Source: Ophiodon elongatus (Eukaryota; Chordata; Actinopteri; Perciformes; Hexagrammidae). Taken from it: 64,000 bases of DNA. The notes under the pieces are model-generated. The model was not told where the DNA came from and made no database searches. It saw only the letters and a program-made list of their open reading frames with translations. Below are positions 13,501 through 28,199 of this stretch, piece by piece; position 1 is the first letter of the stretch, and each line of letters opens with the position of its first letter. A program made the translations under genes and the position numbers. The stretch spans positions 2,307,501-2,371,500 of the forward strand of contig JACSYO010000424.1 in the NCBI GenBank assembly GCA_016806645.1, read 5' to 3'.

Positions 13501-16500
13501 CCTTCTGTCTTACCTTTCACAATAAAAGCCCAGGACATATAACATCCACATGCAAGTATTTTATATAGATTTGTCATGTCCCCGGTGTGTAAAGGCTTTT
13601 AGATTAAGAGCATGCATACAAACATAGCATGATTTAACAAGTACAACAAATTGGATTTGCAATTTTTAGAAAGACCTCAAGGATATACATAATGCATTTG
13701 GTGAATAATGTTAAATGTAAATATACATTTGTACACAAGGAAACTCCACATTTTACCTTACCTTATCATGCTTTATGATTGCAATTTTAGTTTGGCACCT
13801 ATATTTGTGTTTATGAAGATTCAGCCACCTTGTAGTGAAAAGGTATAAGTTGTTTTGTACCCATTCTATAGAATGATGAAGATCCTGTGTTGAAATGTTT
13901 TGGCTGAATAAAGAGCACACTCTTCCAGCGAGGCAGATAGTGCAGCAGGGTTATTTTTCACACGATGTCAACAAACCACAGCAGGAAATGGATTTTGCTA
14001 GTTGTGTTTGTTTGCCTCGGACTAGTTGTGTAAAGAACGTAATAAGTCAAGATGGACTGACTATCTCTTACTGGCTTCCACCTTAGCCACACCAGCATTC
14101 AGTTCCAATATTTGCTTGATGGCGGATAGCTGGTGTTCATTTCAAGCACTGATGATGCAGACAGCTGACTTCATCAGAAAGTCTGAATATGTGGGAAGTG
14201 ATAATTAAGGCAGCCCTTCTGCATGTGGTCCACCCTCACACACGTGAATTGCAGTTTGAAATTGGAGCTGACAGCTACAAACAGAGAGTTACAAGCTGAA
14301 GGAGCGAGCGAGCCTTACCTGCCCTGTCAAATCATTCCTTCTTCTGACATGCCGGCTGTGTATTTCAATTACAGGTAGACTCTATTTACAAGACAACCTG
14401 AGAGTCTCTCTCAGATACCCACCTGCTTTTGAAGAGTATGGATTAGAGAGACGGACGGATGCTAAAAGGAAGAAGCGGGGCTAATCCTACCTTTGATAGC
14501 AACAACATCAAATAGAAAAGTACTTGAACCTAATAAGCTATACACAGTGATGGCTCGTCCTTGCAGGGGAAAACAAACAACGCAATCAAGATGACAATAC
14601 AGATGTCTGTTTTTGAGATCAAACTGTGAACAAACATGCCTGATGACATTTTGTTGTTTGCTCCGTGACTTTCTTTTGTCTGAATTTGATGATTGCCCGA
14701 TGATACACCTCTTCACTGTCTTCTCCAAAGCTAGACCAGCTGTGCCTGCGGTTGTCATAGCAACCCCACATCCTAGCCAGCAATGTCAGTGATAAACCTG
14801 ATATAGTCTCCAACCCTGCCTACATCAAACACCTTTACATGTCACTGATAAACTCACAAGCGGTTCCTCCCCACTAATGACAAACAGAAATACTGAAACG
14901 TGCGTCGCAGTGCACCTCCCACGCCTCCTCTCGCCATCGCATGCAAACAGAAAAAACACACACACACATACGCAGGCTGGAGTGAGAGACAGACGAAAAA
15001 TAAACTCAATCAAGTTTGTACTCTTCAGAAGTTTACTCCCTCTGAGTCGAGGGCTGAAATTCCACAGTAACATTTCAGGCAGCACTCACTGTGGCCTTGC
15101 TTTTCTCACACTGAGGCCTGTCATCAAGGAAACCTTGATGAAGTGATTGGTTTTGACGTGGTAGCTCTTATTTCAGAGTGACATGCAGTGCAACCTGTAA
15201 GTTAAATAAAGTTCACAATTAAGTGCACCAGTCTCTTTTATGGGAGCAATCAGCACAATGGTAATGGTCATCCACCGAATGCATCTCTCTGAGGCGCCTT
15301 GATGGCTCTCCTGCTGTTTTATTTCAGGCAACGGGAGGTGAGAGTTTTCATGTCAAGGTCTTTGACAAGTTGACTTGGAGTGACTGAGCTAAGCTGAGGT
15401 TGGGCGATGGTAACAATAGGTGAGACTTCAGGTGCAAATCACTGAGGTCAGGTAATGTAAGGTATAATTGTTTGAGTCTACGTACGGTACAAACAGATTG
15501 GTGGCGAGCTGAACTTGAAACTGAAGAAGAAGTGAAGGGAGAAATAAAACTAGGTGTCACATATGAATGTCACGTCAATTGTACCTTTTGGCCTACCCAG
15601 TCACCACTCAACTTTGGACTTAGGTGTTCCCTCACCAAATGAGGGAAGATGTTGAGGAGAAACGGTGTTCATCCATCCAGTAGAGCTCAGGGGACAGGTC
15701 AAATCGATGCCAGGGAGCATTAAAGCCTTTCTGTCCATATGTTGTAGCCAAACAACTTGCTGCGCCACATGCACAATTTCACACATTGTTGGATTAATGG
15801 AGACCAGAGGTCGTTTATTTCAATGGAAGGTGAATAACGGACAGTAATGGACAACTGCCCCCTTGTGGCTACTAGATCACACGCTATCGGATCAAAGATA
15901 TATTGGATTTTTCTCAAAACTTTCACTTGAAACTGCACCATCAGAAACTACCCAAAGTAGGAGGTGGGCGATGGAAGCTAAATATCTCTACATACATAGA
16001 ATGCAGGAATACTATTTAAGCTCACATGCAGATTCATCTCTTTCTTTACTCCTTCTCCTGGTCTCAAAAACACACACACAAACACACACCACTAACTAGA
16101 TATATAGCACACTCTCTGACTGAGACAGTGTTTATCACTGCAACTGGGTTTGAATGTTGGAATGGTGCTCTGTTGTGCTGTTTTCCAATTCCCTCCGGCA
16201 GGTGGCTTGACTTCAGCCTTCTATTGAATGTGTCAAGCTTATAATTAATGCCCTCCCTCTCTTCAATTCACCTCCAGTCTCTCCTCTCCATTCTTCTCCT
16301 CTTCCCCCACCATTGACCATACCTTCACCGAGTCTTGCCGGTCGTTCTTTCCCCTGCTTCAAGGACATTGAGCCAAAGACACAACACGGCAGTGACTCAA
16401 GCCATGGGAGGAAAAATTGGCGGTGGAGCCACAATCCATCTCCTTTCAGTCATTTAGCCACAAAGCCGTGGAGAGGTCGGTCCTGCACCACCTCCTCTCT

Positions 16501-19500
16501 TATCTGTTTCCAATCCTTTATCAAAAGGGGGAGAATGGGCTTAGGAGGAGGAGGAGGAGAAGAGGGGAGGGGGATAGATTCTTAAAAGGCCACTGCCATG
16601 CAGCCTATCTGGAAATAAACAAGAAGAGTTGAAATCGATGAGACCGGGGAGGAAGGGACAGACGTGGGGCAAGGGGTTCTTCTTGAAAGCTGTAATTAAC
16701 GGAATACTTAAACAGGAGTTATGGATCGGAGATAGGCAGGAGGGCGTTTACCAGTCTCACCGAGGACAAGACAAAGACACCAAGTGAGCGCGTGTTCGAG
16801 TTGATTGCGCACACGCATGTGCATGTGAGCCTGGGAATATGAAGGGTGCTTGTGTGAAAGTGCGTTTGGATGTGTATGCTGATCAGCAAGCCAAGGCTGA
16901 GCTGAATCTGCCTGGGGTGAAGTTGAGAGGGCCCGGTGGAGTTTGGAGGGCAGTGGGATGGAACATGCTAGCCTCTCAGTCTGTCTTAGTGCCGGCCTAA
17001 TTAAAGGCTAAGCCAAAAAAGCTCTTCATGTTGTTGTTGCTGCGGTTTTCTTTTGGCGAGCATGTAGATGGGCTGAAACTAAAAGTGTGTCTTTGGATGT
17101 TCATGTTTTTCAAAACTGTTGCCTACATTTTTGTCTGTTCTTAAGTACTCGATGGTGAGTTTTTCCCATCTTCGTATGGCCTGTGACTTCAGTTTGATGT
17201 CTCACAATCCTCACGATGCCACATAAAAGAGGTGTTAAGCCGTCATGTGAGGTTGGGTACAGCCTTCTTTGTTTTCAAGAACAGCTTTAAATTGATTAGA
17301 GATTTATTAGATATCATGGCCCGAGGAAGGGGACAGTTCCCTGGAGCCTGTTGACATAACAAAATGTATTGGAAGACATTAAGTTGTCTTCCTGAGCTTT
17401 CATTAAAATGTCATATATCCAAGGACTGAGCACTTCTTTAGCAATCTGAAAAAGGCAGCCTTGCATAACTGAAGCTCCGGTATGCATTTAAAAATAATTA
17501 TTTTTCAAACCTATTTCTTCAATTAAACATAAAGCAATGTACCCGCTCTAGAAATGAATTAACCATATACTCTTATCAAGTGACCACAGTTACGCTTGTG
17601 ACCCCAAAGCTGAGAAACTCTGCTCCATGTATGTGTGTGTGGATTAAAGTGTGTACGTGTGTGTCTACCTTTTTCTGCTGTGTAGATTTCAATGTAAGTG
17701 AGTAGGTGTATAACTCCAAGCTAAGCTGCCAAGTGTATCTTTCCCCTCTTACTCTCTCTTTTTCTACCCTCTCCCTCTTCTCTCAATCTTTCATTCACAT
17801 ACCTCAACCCCACCCATACCAGGCGGCCCCAGTTGCTGCCTTTGAAGATGTACTTAGCTGAACTGACGAGAAATTTAAAGCGAGCGACGGCAGCTTTCAA
17901 CAGCTCATGAAAGGCAAAAGAAATCTGCCACTCTGTATGAGTCAAATGGATGGGGGAATTGTTGCAGTGGCATGGGTAGTGGGGACGGGGACTATCGGTA
18001 AAACCTCTGTACAAAGCTTACTTCAATCCTTCAGCCCAGACTCGCACACATCTTGGCTCGCATTGCACGCATGAAAATGAGCAGCTACACGGGAAAGACA
18101 AAGAAAATCTCAGCTGGCAGAACCCCTGAGCTACCTGTGACAAAACAGAAACCAAAAATGCATCATTCAAATGTATTTTGGCATATTTTCATTCAACAGG
18201 TTTTTTTTCTTTCCTTGCTCTGGGACAGTACTTTGGCTCTTTTTTTGCGGTCCGGCAACAAATTGAGGAATTTATTCCACTGCCCTGGAGAGTCAAGCTC
18301 ATTAAAACATATTACTGCTCCTGTCATACGGAGACCTACCTATAGCCACACAATCCATTTCAGTTTCACGCAAAAAAAACTAGGTACTCAGTGACCTACA
18401 CATTTTAAATATGTTGCAGTCGAAAGGCAAGGTGACGGGGCCCATTGTATAGTCTAGACATGAGCTCTTCTTTCATCAAAGGGAAGACATCAATCTGAAG
18501 GCTGAGCCAATAGAGCAACAGGTGCCACAGTCACACAGAGCCTATCAGGATCTGGCTTCATTTTACTGCGGCATTGGATATGAATACTGATAGGGGATGT
18601 GTTTGACTGGGCCATGGGAGGCATAAATAGCAGCACAGACTATGCAAGAAGAGCAATACATATATATTGAACTCTCATGCTGTGGCTTCATGCATGTAGA
18701 CGCACATTACTTATATTGCTTTGTATATAGAGGGCTGAGGTGCCACAGTAATAGTCTCCTGTGTGGTGTTGTGGACAAAAGACATACATACAGCGGTACG
18801 GCTGTTCACCTTGAGCTAACCCAGCAGGCTGCAGGAGTAGAATAATAATACATTGAATGTGATCTGCAACCAAACCATTTACTTCAAATATGAAAAAAAA
18901 AGAGAAAAAACTACACTGCAGCTCTTTAAAGTCCATCAATTGTCCCCGCCGGAACCCTGAGCACCGTGGACCAACACAGTATCATCTGAAACATGAATAC
19001 CCTCTTCATCAAAATCTCACTCCACAGCTTTAACCGCCTGCATTCTTGTTCGCATTTCGAAATTGCCTCCTATCAAAGCCTTTCTTATCTTGTGCACAAC
19101 CTGGCTACCCCCCTCACCCCCCCCGCTCCATCGCAGCACTTGACCCTAAGCTCCATCTCGGAGGGGGCGGATCCTCAGTGAGAGGTCTGAGGCTGATTCT
19201 AGGCATGACGGACTGAATTGCAGAAGAAGCAGCCTGATGTGATTGTCAGATTGTGAAAGGCAGCTCCAGGTAAGGCTCTGTGATTAGGCAACCAGTGCAA
19301 AGAGCACACAAAGAGGTTAGCCGAGCAGCCATGGCCCGACTACTCACCGTGGAAGGCGACTAGTTTGTGATGCTCAACTTGTATTTGTTTCTTTACTAAT
19401 CATAGAGGTAGAACTCAGAGGATTCTGGTACAGAAGCAGCGCGGACTGATCAGATTAGGGAGTAGACTGACCATTCCCATAGAACTGTTCCACGCACAAC

Positions 19501-22235
19501 ACTCAAATTCTACTCAATATTTCTAAACACCCATGCAAGACATGGATTACATATTCTGTTGGAAAAAGCCGGATATGAAAATAATGGAATTTTAAATGAA
19601 AGCGATGTCAAAGAAGTGAGCCGGGATAAAAGATAGGACTGGGAGGCATCTTTCTGCCATAACCGAGCATGTATACATCGACTCAACGAGCAATCCTGAC
19701 ATCAAACATTGAAAGAAAGTGAAAACACCAAAGTTCTCTCGGGGAGAACATTTTGCTCTGTCAAATTTCACATTACCTTGATCAATTTAAACTTTTATTT
19801 TGTTCCATCAAGTGCACCACAAGCACCCTGCCAGCGAATACAATAGAAGTTCTTCAGACTGATGGCATATCTATCGAGGCAGAGAGGCATTCACTGTTGC
19901 AAAAAAGGGATCTGTTGTTGAGAGAGAGAAAGGAACGCGTTGAGTGGGTTAGTGCCACTGACTTGGAACTGTGTGTGTGCAGCTGTGCATGCAGATACAG
20001 GTGCATTTGCGTTCATGCGTGCAGATGCACGTTTGCATATGCAGGCTGCAAGTATAAATTTCATCCAGAGACTATTATTCAGTTGGCTGTGGGTCCTTAT
20101 GAAATAGCCACGGGCAAATATTTACATTACAGTATGCTGATTGCCTCACTAATGGTTGGTGCGGAGTGCTCTATTGTGGCGAGATGAAGGGGCTGGCGAG
20201 GCGAGATACGGGGTTCCAGCATAGTAACTAAGGGTGGCAGGAGTGAGACGGGTAGTGTTTGGAAATAAACTGTTAATGTGTCTGGCTGACGGGGAAAAAA
20301 ACCACAGAGAAATGGGAATATATAAAGCTTCACATCCCATTATCCATCGCAATATTCTCTCACACAAATGCTCCCACACAGCCCTCCTATGACTAACTGT
20401 CCTGCTCATTCCGGCCAGCTGCGTTTCTATGTAAAAATGGGTGAAAAAGCTCACTCATGGGGAGGAATTTGCACCGACATTACTGGTACAGAAAAACATC
20501 AGTTGAATACTAAATATCCCTATTTCATCCCATCAAGATTGTGCTTGTTCGAGGCTCTTCAGAATCTAATAAAAGATTTAGACAGTTATCTGAGCTTGCA
20601 AAACCAAGAGGGAAAGATTAGACTAACAAACAAACTCCAAAGAAAAGTATTTTCTCCCTTTATGTCGGTTTGATTTTTTATTTAGCATCCTTGCACAGAA
20701 CATGATGGTAATCAGGCTTCATTGAAAATGAGGGACGCCACAATGCTTCTGAATATTTCTCTTTCTCTCTAAGACACGCTGATTGTGCTATCAGATGGCA
20801 CTTAAGTATGTGTGTCTGGTTTTTGAGGGAGGAAGGAGAGCTTCAGCAGCAGGAGCCGTAGTGTAGCTCTGTAGCACTCAGGGTCCATTCTCATTATATG
20901 CTATCAGCGCTATCAGGTTTGGCTGCAAGGTATTTCACTTATCAGAGAGGAGGCCCAACAGGCTCCAGAGCTCCTTTATCACCAAACACGTTAATTGGAT
21001 CTTTTAGCACTAATCTGCTGCCCCCAAAACACTGCCTGGGTTTTAATTAAACAATTGCCAGTTCACTTCAGTATCCTTGAAATGCCACATTTAACTCATC
21101 CTCCACCACAGCGCCACAGGGAGGTAACGCAACTCCCCAGCCCAAAAAAAATATTTTATATTGCTCAATGTCTACAAACTGCATGAAGAAATTCTTTACA
21201 GCACTGGAATCCATTATAAACTTATGAAAAGGTTACAAATGGATGCATTTAATGTGCTGGGGCTGCCCCAATGTGATCAATCGAGGCTTCTGTGCTAAGC
21301 CCGTGTCACCACCCTCAGGCCGAGTGGCCTTATTCGGACGCCACTTCTACTAGAGACCTCAAACAGCCCAATCGGCTCATCTTGACACTCCTTGGATTCG
21401 ATTAATATCAGGATCATTCAGCCAGAACGCGTCAACAACACTCATATTTCTCTCAGAGACTGGGATAAATGGATCATTCTCACGCTGCCGATAAATCAAT
21501 AAAACATTACGCTAATGCAAAAAGAGTTCCCACGAGAAAGGTGGCTCACCAACGCTGCTGACTTGCTCTGCCTATTTGTCTTTTTCATCTACCTCACTTT
21601 CACCAGGAGAAGAAATGTCTGACAGGGGGATGGGACGTAATAAAGTCATAAAAGGAGGAAAGATGTTTGTTATTTCATAGCTTTATTCTGTCCATGTGAT
21701 GGAAGATTTAATCTCTTTGTTACACCCAGATAAGCTGAGCATCCTAAGCACCAATTAAAACTGTGCGGTTGATCTAATGCCAAACAATGAACGAAGACTT
21801 GTCAGACCTGGAGGAAAAAGCTCAGCCTGCTGCGCTGTCGCCATTATCCAGGCAGACCAGGAAGAAGGAACACTAACAGGGGTGCAGAAATGAGCCTGTG
21901 TGCTATGCTATGTGCTTAGCCCTAGTGCTGACAGCCTATCAACTTGTGCAAGCCTAAGAGAGCTATCTGCGAGTCCTGGCCAATGAGTTTGACTATTTCC
22001 TCACTTACAACCACTTACAGCAGCAGTCACATTGAATCAATGCCTGTGGATAGTTTGATTGGGCCAACCTCCCCTCCCTCCCCAAAGTAAAGCCCATCTC
22101 CTAATATAATTCCAGAGCACACTTTTTCGTTACCTTCTACCCAACCACTTCTACTCTTTACTGCCCAAGGGTGCTTTTTACTTCTATTACACAATTTTAA
22201 TTCTCTTTGATGATAGGCATCGAACACAGTGCCCT

Positions 22236-22240
<5 letters not shown>
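10551..22240. other. Intronic non-coding stretch, no gene seen
   Basis: About 11.7 kb of intron. It includes purine-rich patches (11220-11340, 11810-11850), a pyrimidine/CCCCCCC patch near 11625-11645, short CA runs and AT-rich DNA. Open reading frames up to 144 codons (19753-20187) lack similarity to any family I know and lack splice-site support. No RNA gene is supported. Confidence 0.55.

Positions 22241-22322
<82 letters not shown>
22241..22322. repeat. (CT)n microsatellite
   Basis: About 80 bases of CT with one GCT interruption near 22301. It reads as GA on the neurexin sense strand. Confidence 0.98.
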
Positions 22323-25300
22323 CTCATTTTCATTGGACATTGAGATCATTATTGTGAGCGTTGGTATGTATGTGCGTGTATAGACGTATGTCCCTGAAGC
22401 TACGGAACACAAAAGAGATAGGAGTGTGCTGGAGGAGGTGGTTGTCATGGTTTTGGACACATAACTCCCTATCCAGCTTTTATTACCACTCATTGTCAAT
22501 GCAAATGAGCACAGGTAAAGCTATTAATGCCACCTGAGCAGCGCCAGAAGGGACAGCAGGCACTAACACAGTCCTGCAAGACCTTGATAAAACAATTATG
22601 TAATGTATGAAAAAAGAAAAATTCCATTGGTGATGAATTAATTTTCTCTCCTTTTGAGCCCTTTTTTGATTCTGTGTAAAAGTGCACACATACTGCAGAT
22701 GAGGGTTTTGCTGGGTGGTTATTACACCATTCGAGAGCATTGGTATTCCGTTGGAACTGGCTCTCTGGATGTCTGCGGTCACTCCAGGGAGGAGGAGGCG
22801 CGAAAGGGAGACTAGAGTCGACTGCATTAAAGTTTCGATGACGACAGTGAAATATTGCTGAGGCAGGAACCTCAAAAACAGATTTGGATATGAAAAGCAG
22901 TGGAGAGTACAGGTAAGGGAGAAAGAGAGAGGAATACCAAAAGCTTGCAGAAGAGATCTCGAGGAGTTACAGAAGAATAAAAAACAGAAGAAAACAAGGG
23001 TGACGGATAAAGAACCAAACAACCTTTGTCAAGACTTTAACACATTTCTCTCCAGTTGTCTCTAATTCCCTCAGCAGGCTCCAATCCCCCCTCCAGCTAC
23101 AGGCCACTATCGCCTACCTTTGTGTGTGTTGGACTGGCTCTCTGCCTAGCCAATTATGTCCTTGTGCTAGAGCCATCTCCCGTCCCTGACCTTTACCGCC
23201 CAGCTCCCAACAGACCGCCCTACACTCCACCGCTCTGTCTGAATGTCTGTCCCACTATCGCTCTTCGCTAGCTCACCAAAAAGAATCAAATGTGCTTTCT
23301 CTTTCCTTCACCTCATAGGAAGATGAAACAGGATGCTCCTAAAACTTCCCCTCTTCTCAGTCTTTCTCTGCTCGCCAAGGTTTAGAATTATTTGTTGCAT
23401 CCGTCTGCGCTGCAGTCTACCATTTTGTCGCTGTGATCAAAGCTCAGCTGTGGATATCTTCCGGTTTTGTAGGTGAATCTCTAGGGTGAGGACCAAAATA
23501 AAATCATAATACAACTAGATCTTCCCATTACTTCCTGATGGCATACCTCAGCAGGGCTCCACAATCCAATCAAACGGCAGATAATGAAAGCACGGAAGCA
23601 ATTTAAAACCTTGAGGGTCCTTCTAAAGCAAAATGGCAGCAAATCAAGCAGATCAGCTAATCCATACACCTTACACTTTTCCACCTTTCCTTGTCTCTCT
23701 CTTACTCTCTTTCCGTATATATTTCTATTTTTTCTGTCTGTTCTATCACTTTGTCTCTCTCACTGCAGGGCCAGATAATTAAAGTTCTTTGATGCTCTAC
23801 CTCCCCAACTACTTCACAGGGATCGACTTAATGGAAGTCACTGGCTTCAACCAGACCTTAGACTTTAAATTGAATGTCTCCACTCCATTTGATAGCTGTG
23901 TGAAGATAAAAGGGCAAAGTGATAGGCTCTTTGCTTCCTGTTCATATAGCTCCAACTAGACAACTCCAGACACTTTAATGGTCACTGCTTTGTGTCATAT
24001 TCAAGACAAATTAATATCAGTTGAATGTGAGTGGCAATGACATGAGTGATTGTCTGAAGCGTGGCTACACGTGTGCACATTGATGTGTGGGTACTGGTAC
24101 ACTGAAGAGCACTGAGAGGGAAATGCCTCCTTTGAGATTTTCTGGTTTGGGCGGGAAAAACCATCTGTCTGCTCTCCTCTTTTCTCTAGATCCAAACATT
24201 TCTGAAGATGCACATTTGCCAACAGGAAACCCGAAAAACCAAGGGATGTCCTGGTGGCTCACTGCACTTTGTGAGTCTGGCACTGTGGCAAACATGTTTT
24301 TGTGTTTTGTTACTTCCCATTTAGCTGTCTCCCTTCACTATGTGCCGTTATCAAAAGATCAAACTGTTGCTGTCTACTACAGTATACACTCACTCCTCAG
24401 GAAGAACCGGGCAAGAATCACAAATGATGGGGAAGTATCTTCACGGTGCATTCGGTAGATGAACTACCCGACATACACAGACATCGGAAACCAAAGGGGC
24501 TTAGCTGCAGTAATACAGAACCTCCCCTCACACATATACACTCACAATGTATTCATCCACGCACTTCAGTCGTGTGTAGCATAAGAGTGGCAGGCTGCTG
24601 GGTACCGATGCCTCATAGCTGATCAGTAAAGCTTGCTTTTGTTAGTGTGGGAAGTGTCCGGTGGAAACATGTACACATGTATTTGCTGTTTTCTTTAGAG
24701 CTGCATAGCTAATCAGCCTCTTATCTCTTTTTCAATTCTCTTTTTATTTTCCTGTGATCTCGTCCTCTGCAGGATCAGAATAAATATGTGTCTTCTGCTC
24801 TGGCTGTCAGGGTGTACAGGCTTGTTCTGCTGGATAATACTCCACAATAGCCTGCATGACTTTGTTTGCACTCATTTTCCAAATCAATGTCACTACAGAG
24901 ATGTGGGTTAAGCCCCCCCATTTTGCACTGCAGGATTATGTATTGTCTAAATAATACCTGATGTACAAAGGTCCTTCTGTCTCCTGATGCATGTGCAAGT
25001 GTTGAACAAGTTCTGCAGGGGAGGGGTGCATATGGATATGTCGGTTTGTGTAAAATATTTTTTTATTATTTTATGGGTGCATCCATACTGCCCGGGTCTG
25101 TGTGCTTCTGGGTGGATGTGTATGCGCAGTGGCTTTGAAGTGGATCCATGCTGGGGTGCATTCCGCATGGCAGGAGAATTGCTCCTGGCGATACCACGGC
25201 CAGGCAGCACAGTGAAAACAGACACACGTAGGAAACACACTTACAACACACACGTGGACACACACAGTTGGAGGCAGTCTGAGACAAAGGAGCGACAGTA

Positions 25301-26419
25301 TTTCATCAGACAGGAGAGTGTGCTGCAAAGCACCATACCTGCCAGCTCCTATCTAGTCTGCAGCACGCTGGAAACCAGACCCAACCAGATCAAAACATTT
25401 GGTCTGGTAAAAAAAAGAGGAACTTTTTCATGTGGCCTGGCACTTATTATAGCCATCAGTACTAATAATATGGGCTCGTTTCATCATCTGCAGCAAAGGT
25501 GCCACAGTGATCGACTACTGCGACACCCACATGCAAAAACTTCTGATTGTGATTCATAAGGTTTAGACAGGCGTTAAACAGCCAGGTCATAGCACACAAA
25601 AGTCACACTTAGACACACTGTACAGAACATGCACACACACACTCATTCAAACAAAGGTCAATAGCATAAACCCAGGCAGGGCTTTTGGTCATAATGTGAG
25701 CCAAAGGTCTGAACTTTTACAAAGCCTGCTGGACAGAAGTCTGAGCCCCTCAATAAAAAAACATCTGCTCACTGAATCACAGTCCCACGCTCATCTCTCG
25801 GTTGGCACAGCGAGCCTCTTCACTTCATCAACGGCAGCCATGAGGATCAATACAGCACTCCAGTATTGATTCTGCATCCTGTGGTCAATGCCAACTCCAA
25901 TAATCACCTCTGTTCACTCATCAATTACGCCTGTTCCACTGCTAAAGGATAGATAAGATGCTGTTTTTTCACCAAGAATCACTGGCCAGGACCAGTAACG
26001 ACTAAATGGATCCTAAAGAGAAAGATAATGAAGTTAGAGCACGTGTCTAATAATGTCTGCATCTTTGTGATTGCAGTTTCCAAACCAACCCTGATGGGTG
26101 ATGATGACTTCTGACGGATGGCATGTTAAAGTGCACAATGTGAAAAGGTGAGAAAGTTCTGTCAAAGAGAAATACTGCTTCAAAGGGGGGTCGGGGGGGG
26201 GGGGGGCAGGCCCATATATCACAATCAGGACCATATATCACAATCTGTAGTTGTGTTGGAGGTAGGAAAGTTTGTCTTCGCATTAAAGAAGACATATTTG
26301 GCTTTCTGTAAGGTCTGTAAATTGCTGAAGCAGAGCAGCATTCTATGCTGACAACATTAAGGTCAGCTGCAAAATGTATTCACTCGACAGTATAAGTTAT
26401 TCGAGCTTTAAACTCATAT
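22323..26419. other. Intronic non-coding stretch, no gene seen
   Basis: Contains a poly-G block at 26185-26206. The frame at 24987-25559 (190 codons, plus strand) is among the longest in the window, but it has biased, low-information content and no family resemblance. Confidence 0.55.
26185..26206. repeat. Poly-G block
   Basis: Six Gs, a tc break and then about fourteen Gs. It could form a G-quadruplex on the plus strand or a C-tract in the minus-strand transcript. Such runs are also prone to sequencing and assembly length errors. Confidence 0.9.
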
Positions 26420-26431
26420 GCACGCACACAC

Positions 26432-26498
<67 letters not shown>

Positions 26499-26515
26499 CA
26501 CACACACACACACAA
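26420..26515. repeat. (CA)n microsatellite
   Basis: About 95 bases of CA with a few CG interruptions. UG repeats in the neurexin pre-mRNA. Confidence 0.98.
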
Positions 26516-26808
26516 GCATGTGACATTTGAAAACTGCGACTGTTTTGCCTGGCCTGGCACTGATATGTACACTATGGCATTGCAGTGGGGTGAATATCCG
26601 CTTCCCTTTCCTCTCCTCTAGTAGAGCCCGATAAGCTCTGCTCCGGCTTGGCCAGATAGACAGAACGGGGGCTGACTTTTCCCTTTTTTTCCTCTGCTGT
26701 GTGTCCTAGATGTCTGCACACAGTGGCAGCACTGCGTTAATTCGCTCAGACGCTGTCACGAATGCGGCTCAACGTTGCTCGAGCCTGCAACTTGGCATGA
26801 GGGAAAAA

Positions 26809-26810
<2 letters not shown>

Positions 26811-26843
<33 letters not shown>
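26811..26843. repeat. (GA)n microsatellite
   Basis: About 33 bases of pure GA, followed by a looser GA-rich zone to about 26900. Confidence 0.95.
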
Positions 26844-26846
<3 letters not shown>

Positions 26847-27964
26847 TTGGACGCAGGGCTGGAGAGAGAGAAAAGCAGAGATAAGAGAGAGAATTAGACA
26901 AGAGATAAAAGAGCAGAAACAGCAGGATGGATAGACGAGGGATAGAGATAAAAAAAAAACAGGAGCTATTTATGAAACGAATGGCTTGGGATATTGGTTT
27001 GTGGAATTAACGGTGACAAATCATGCGTGGGCATCAGTGTTGAATTCCATTCAGGCGACACGCGGCCCCATGCTCATGTCTTTGGATCCTGGTAGAGTGA
27101 CAGTGTATCAGGATAAGCCTGTCTCTCTCTGCTGCATTCAAAGATGTAATCTGTGCTGTATAGAGCCCGTTGTAGGGCCAGGTCCTCTTCATGCAAGTCC
27201 CTCCAACGGAGGGAAAGAAAGTGAAATAAACAGTGCTTCTTCTCCTTGAATCAGAGAAACACAATGCAGCATTGTCACAGAGATAGCTCGTTAGCTAGAC
27301 ATCTGGGTTGCTAGATAGCGGACAGCCAGATTACTATAGATATCTATATCTAGATATAATAACGTCTAAAATATCGGCCTGCACAACTCATATATGTTTT
27401 TTGATACGGTGTATTATTAAAACTATTCTATACTTTAACTGCGTGGAAGCAGCCCCTTTATTTGAAACAAGCTTCCTTGCTTTAGTGGTATATTTGATAT
27501 TATTATTATATTATTATGTGTCCTGTTTTTTGATTTGCTTCTGTTTTAATTTGCTGTTGATGCAAACTCAGAACTCACTTTTCCTTAATAAATGAACGCA
27601 TTTCCACGACACTCATCATTCAACAACATTTATGTCATAATCATAGATTTTCTCAAATAGAAAAACTTTGTTTCTTTAGAAAAAAGAAACTAAGCAGCAG
27701 GTTGGTGAGTATGACATGGCCATGTTGTATTACAGAGGAAATATGGTAATCTACATTATGAAGTATTTTATGTGCTATTAAAGTACAGGTGATTCAGCAT
27801 CCCGCCATTAGGTTTACCACGGAAAGGGAGACGCAGGCCTCCTGTTGGAAAACTAAATTTGCTTAGTTTACAGTCAGCGCTGATAAGGGCAGGCAGAGGT
27901 AAGAGCGGAATAAGGATCAAATGTGGTGGCTAGAGGACAGCCATGGAGAGGAGAAAATCAATTA

Positions 27965-28004
27965 GAGAGAGGGAAGGAGGGAGGGAGGGAGGGAGGGAGA
28001 GAGG
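27965..28004. repeat. (GGGA)n tetranucleotide repeat
   Basis: Several GGGA units with GA-rich flanks, all purine on the plus strand. Confidence 0.93.
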
Positions 28005-28134
28005 CTTTGCATTGCTGTGTGATAGTATCATCAAGTTCACAGCATCAAGTGTGGAGTTGAGTGATTTTATGTGAGTGATGGACAAGAGAGGTGGAAGGTG
28101 GGAGACAGTTGACTCATATTCTGGTGCAGCTAGA

Positions 28135-28138
<4 letters not shown>

Positions 28139-28195
<57 letters not shown>
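28139..28195. repeat. (GT)n microsatellite
   Basis: About 56 bases of pure GT. It reads as CA in the minus-strand transcript. Confidence 0.98.

Positions 28196-28199
<4 letters not shown>

Noticed and set aside
19753..20187. 144-codon plus-strand open frame
   Set aside because: Its Cys-rich middle comes from a TGTGTGCA-type repeat; there is no recognisable domain and it lies antisense in the intron.
22483..23022. 179-codon minus-strand open frame with hydrophobic start
   Set aside because: It looks like a signal peptide at first, but the hydrophobic stretch is the translation of a GA/AAG-rich plus strand read backwards (pyrimidine-rich). No domain follows.
24987..25559. 190-codon plus-strand open frame
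   Set aside because: Among the longest in the window, but it has no family resemblance and no splice context, and its composition is what a CA/TG-rich intron yields by chance.
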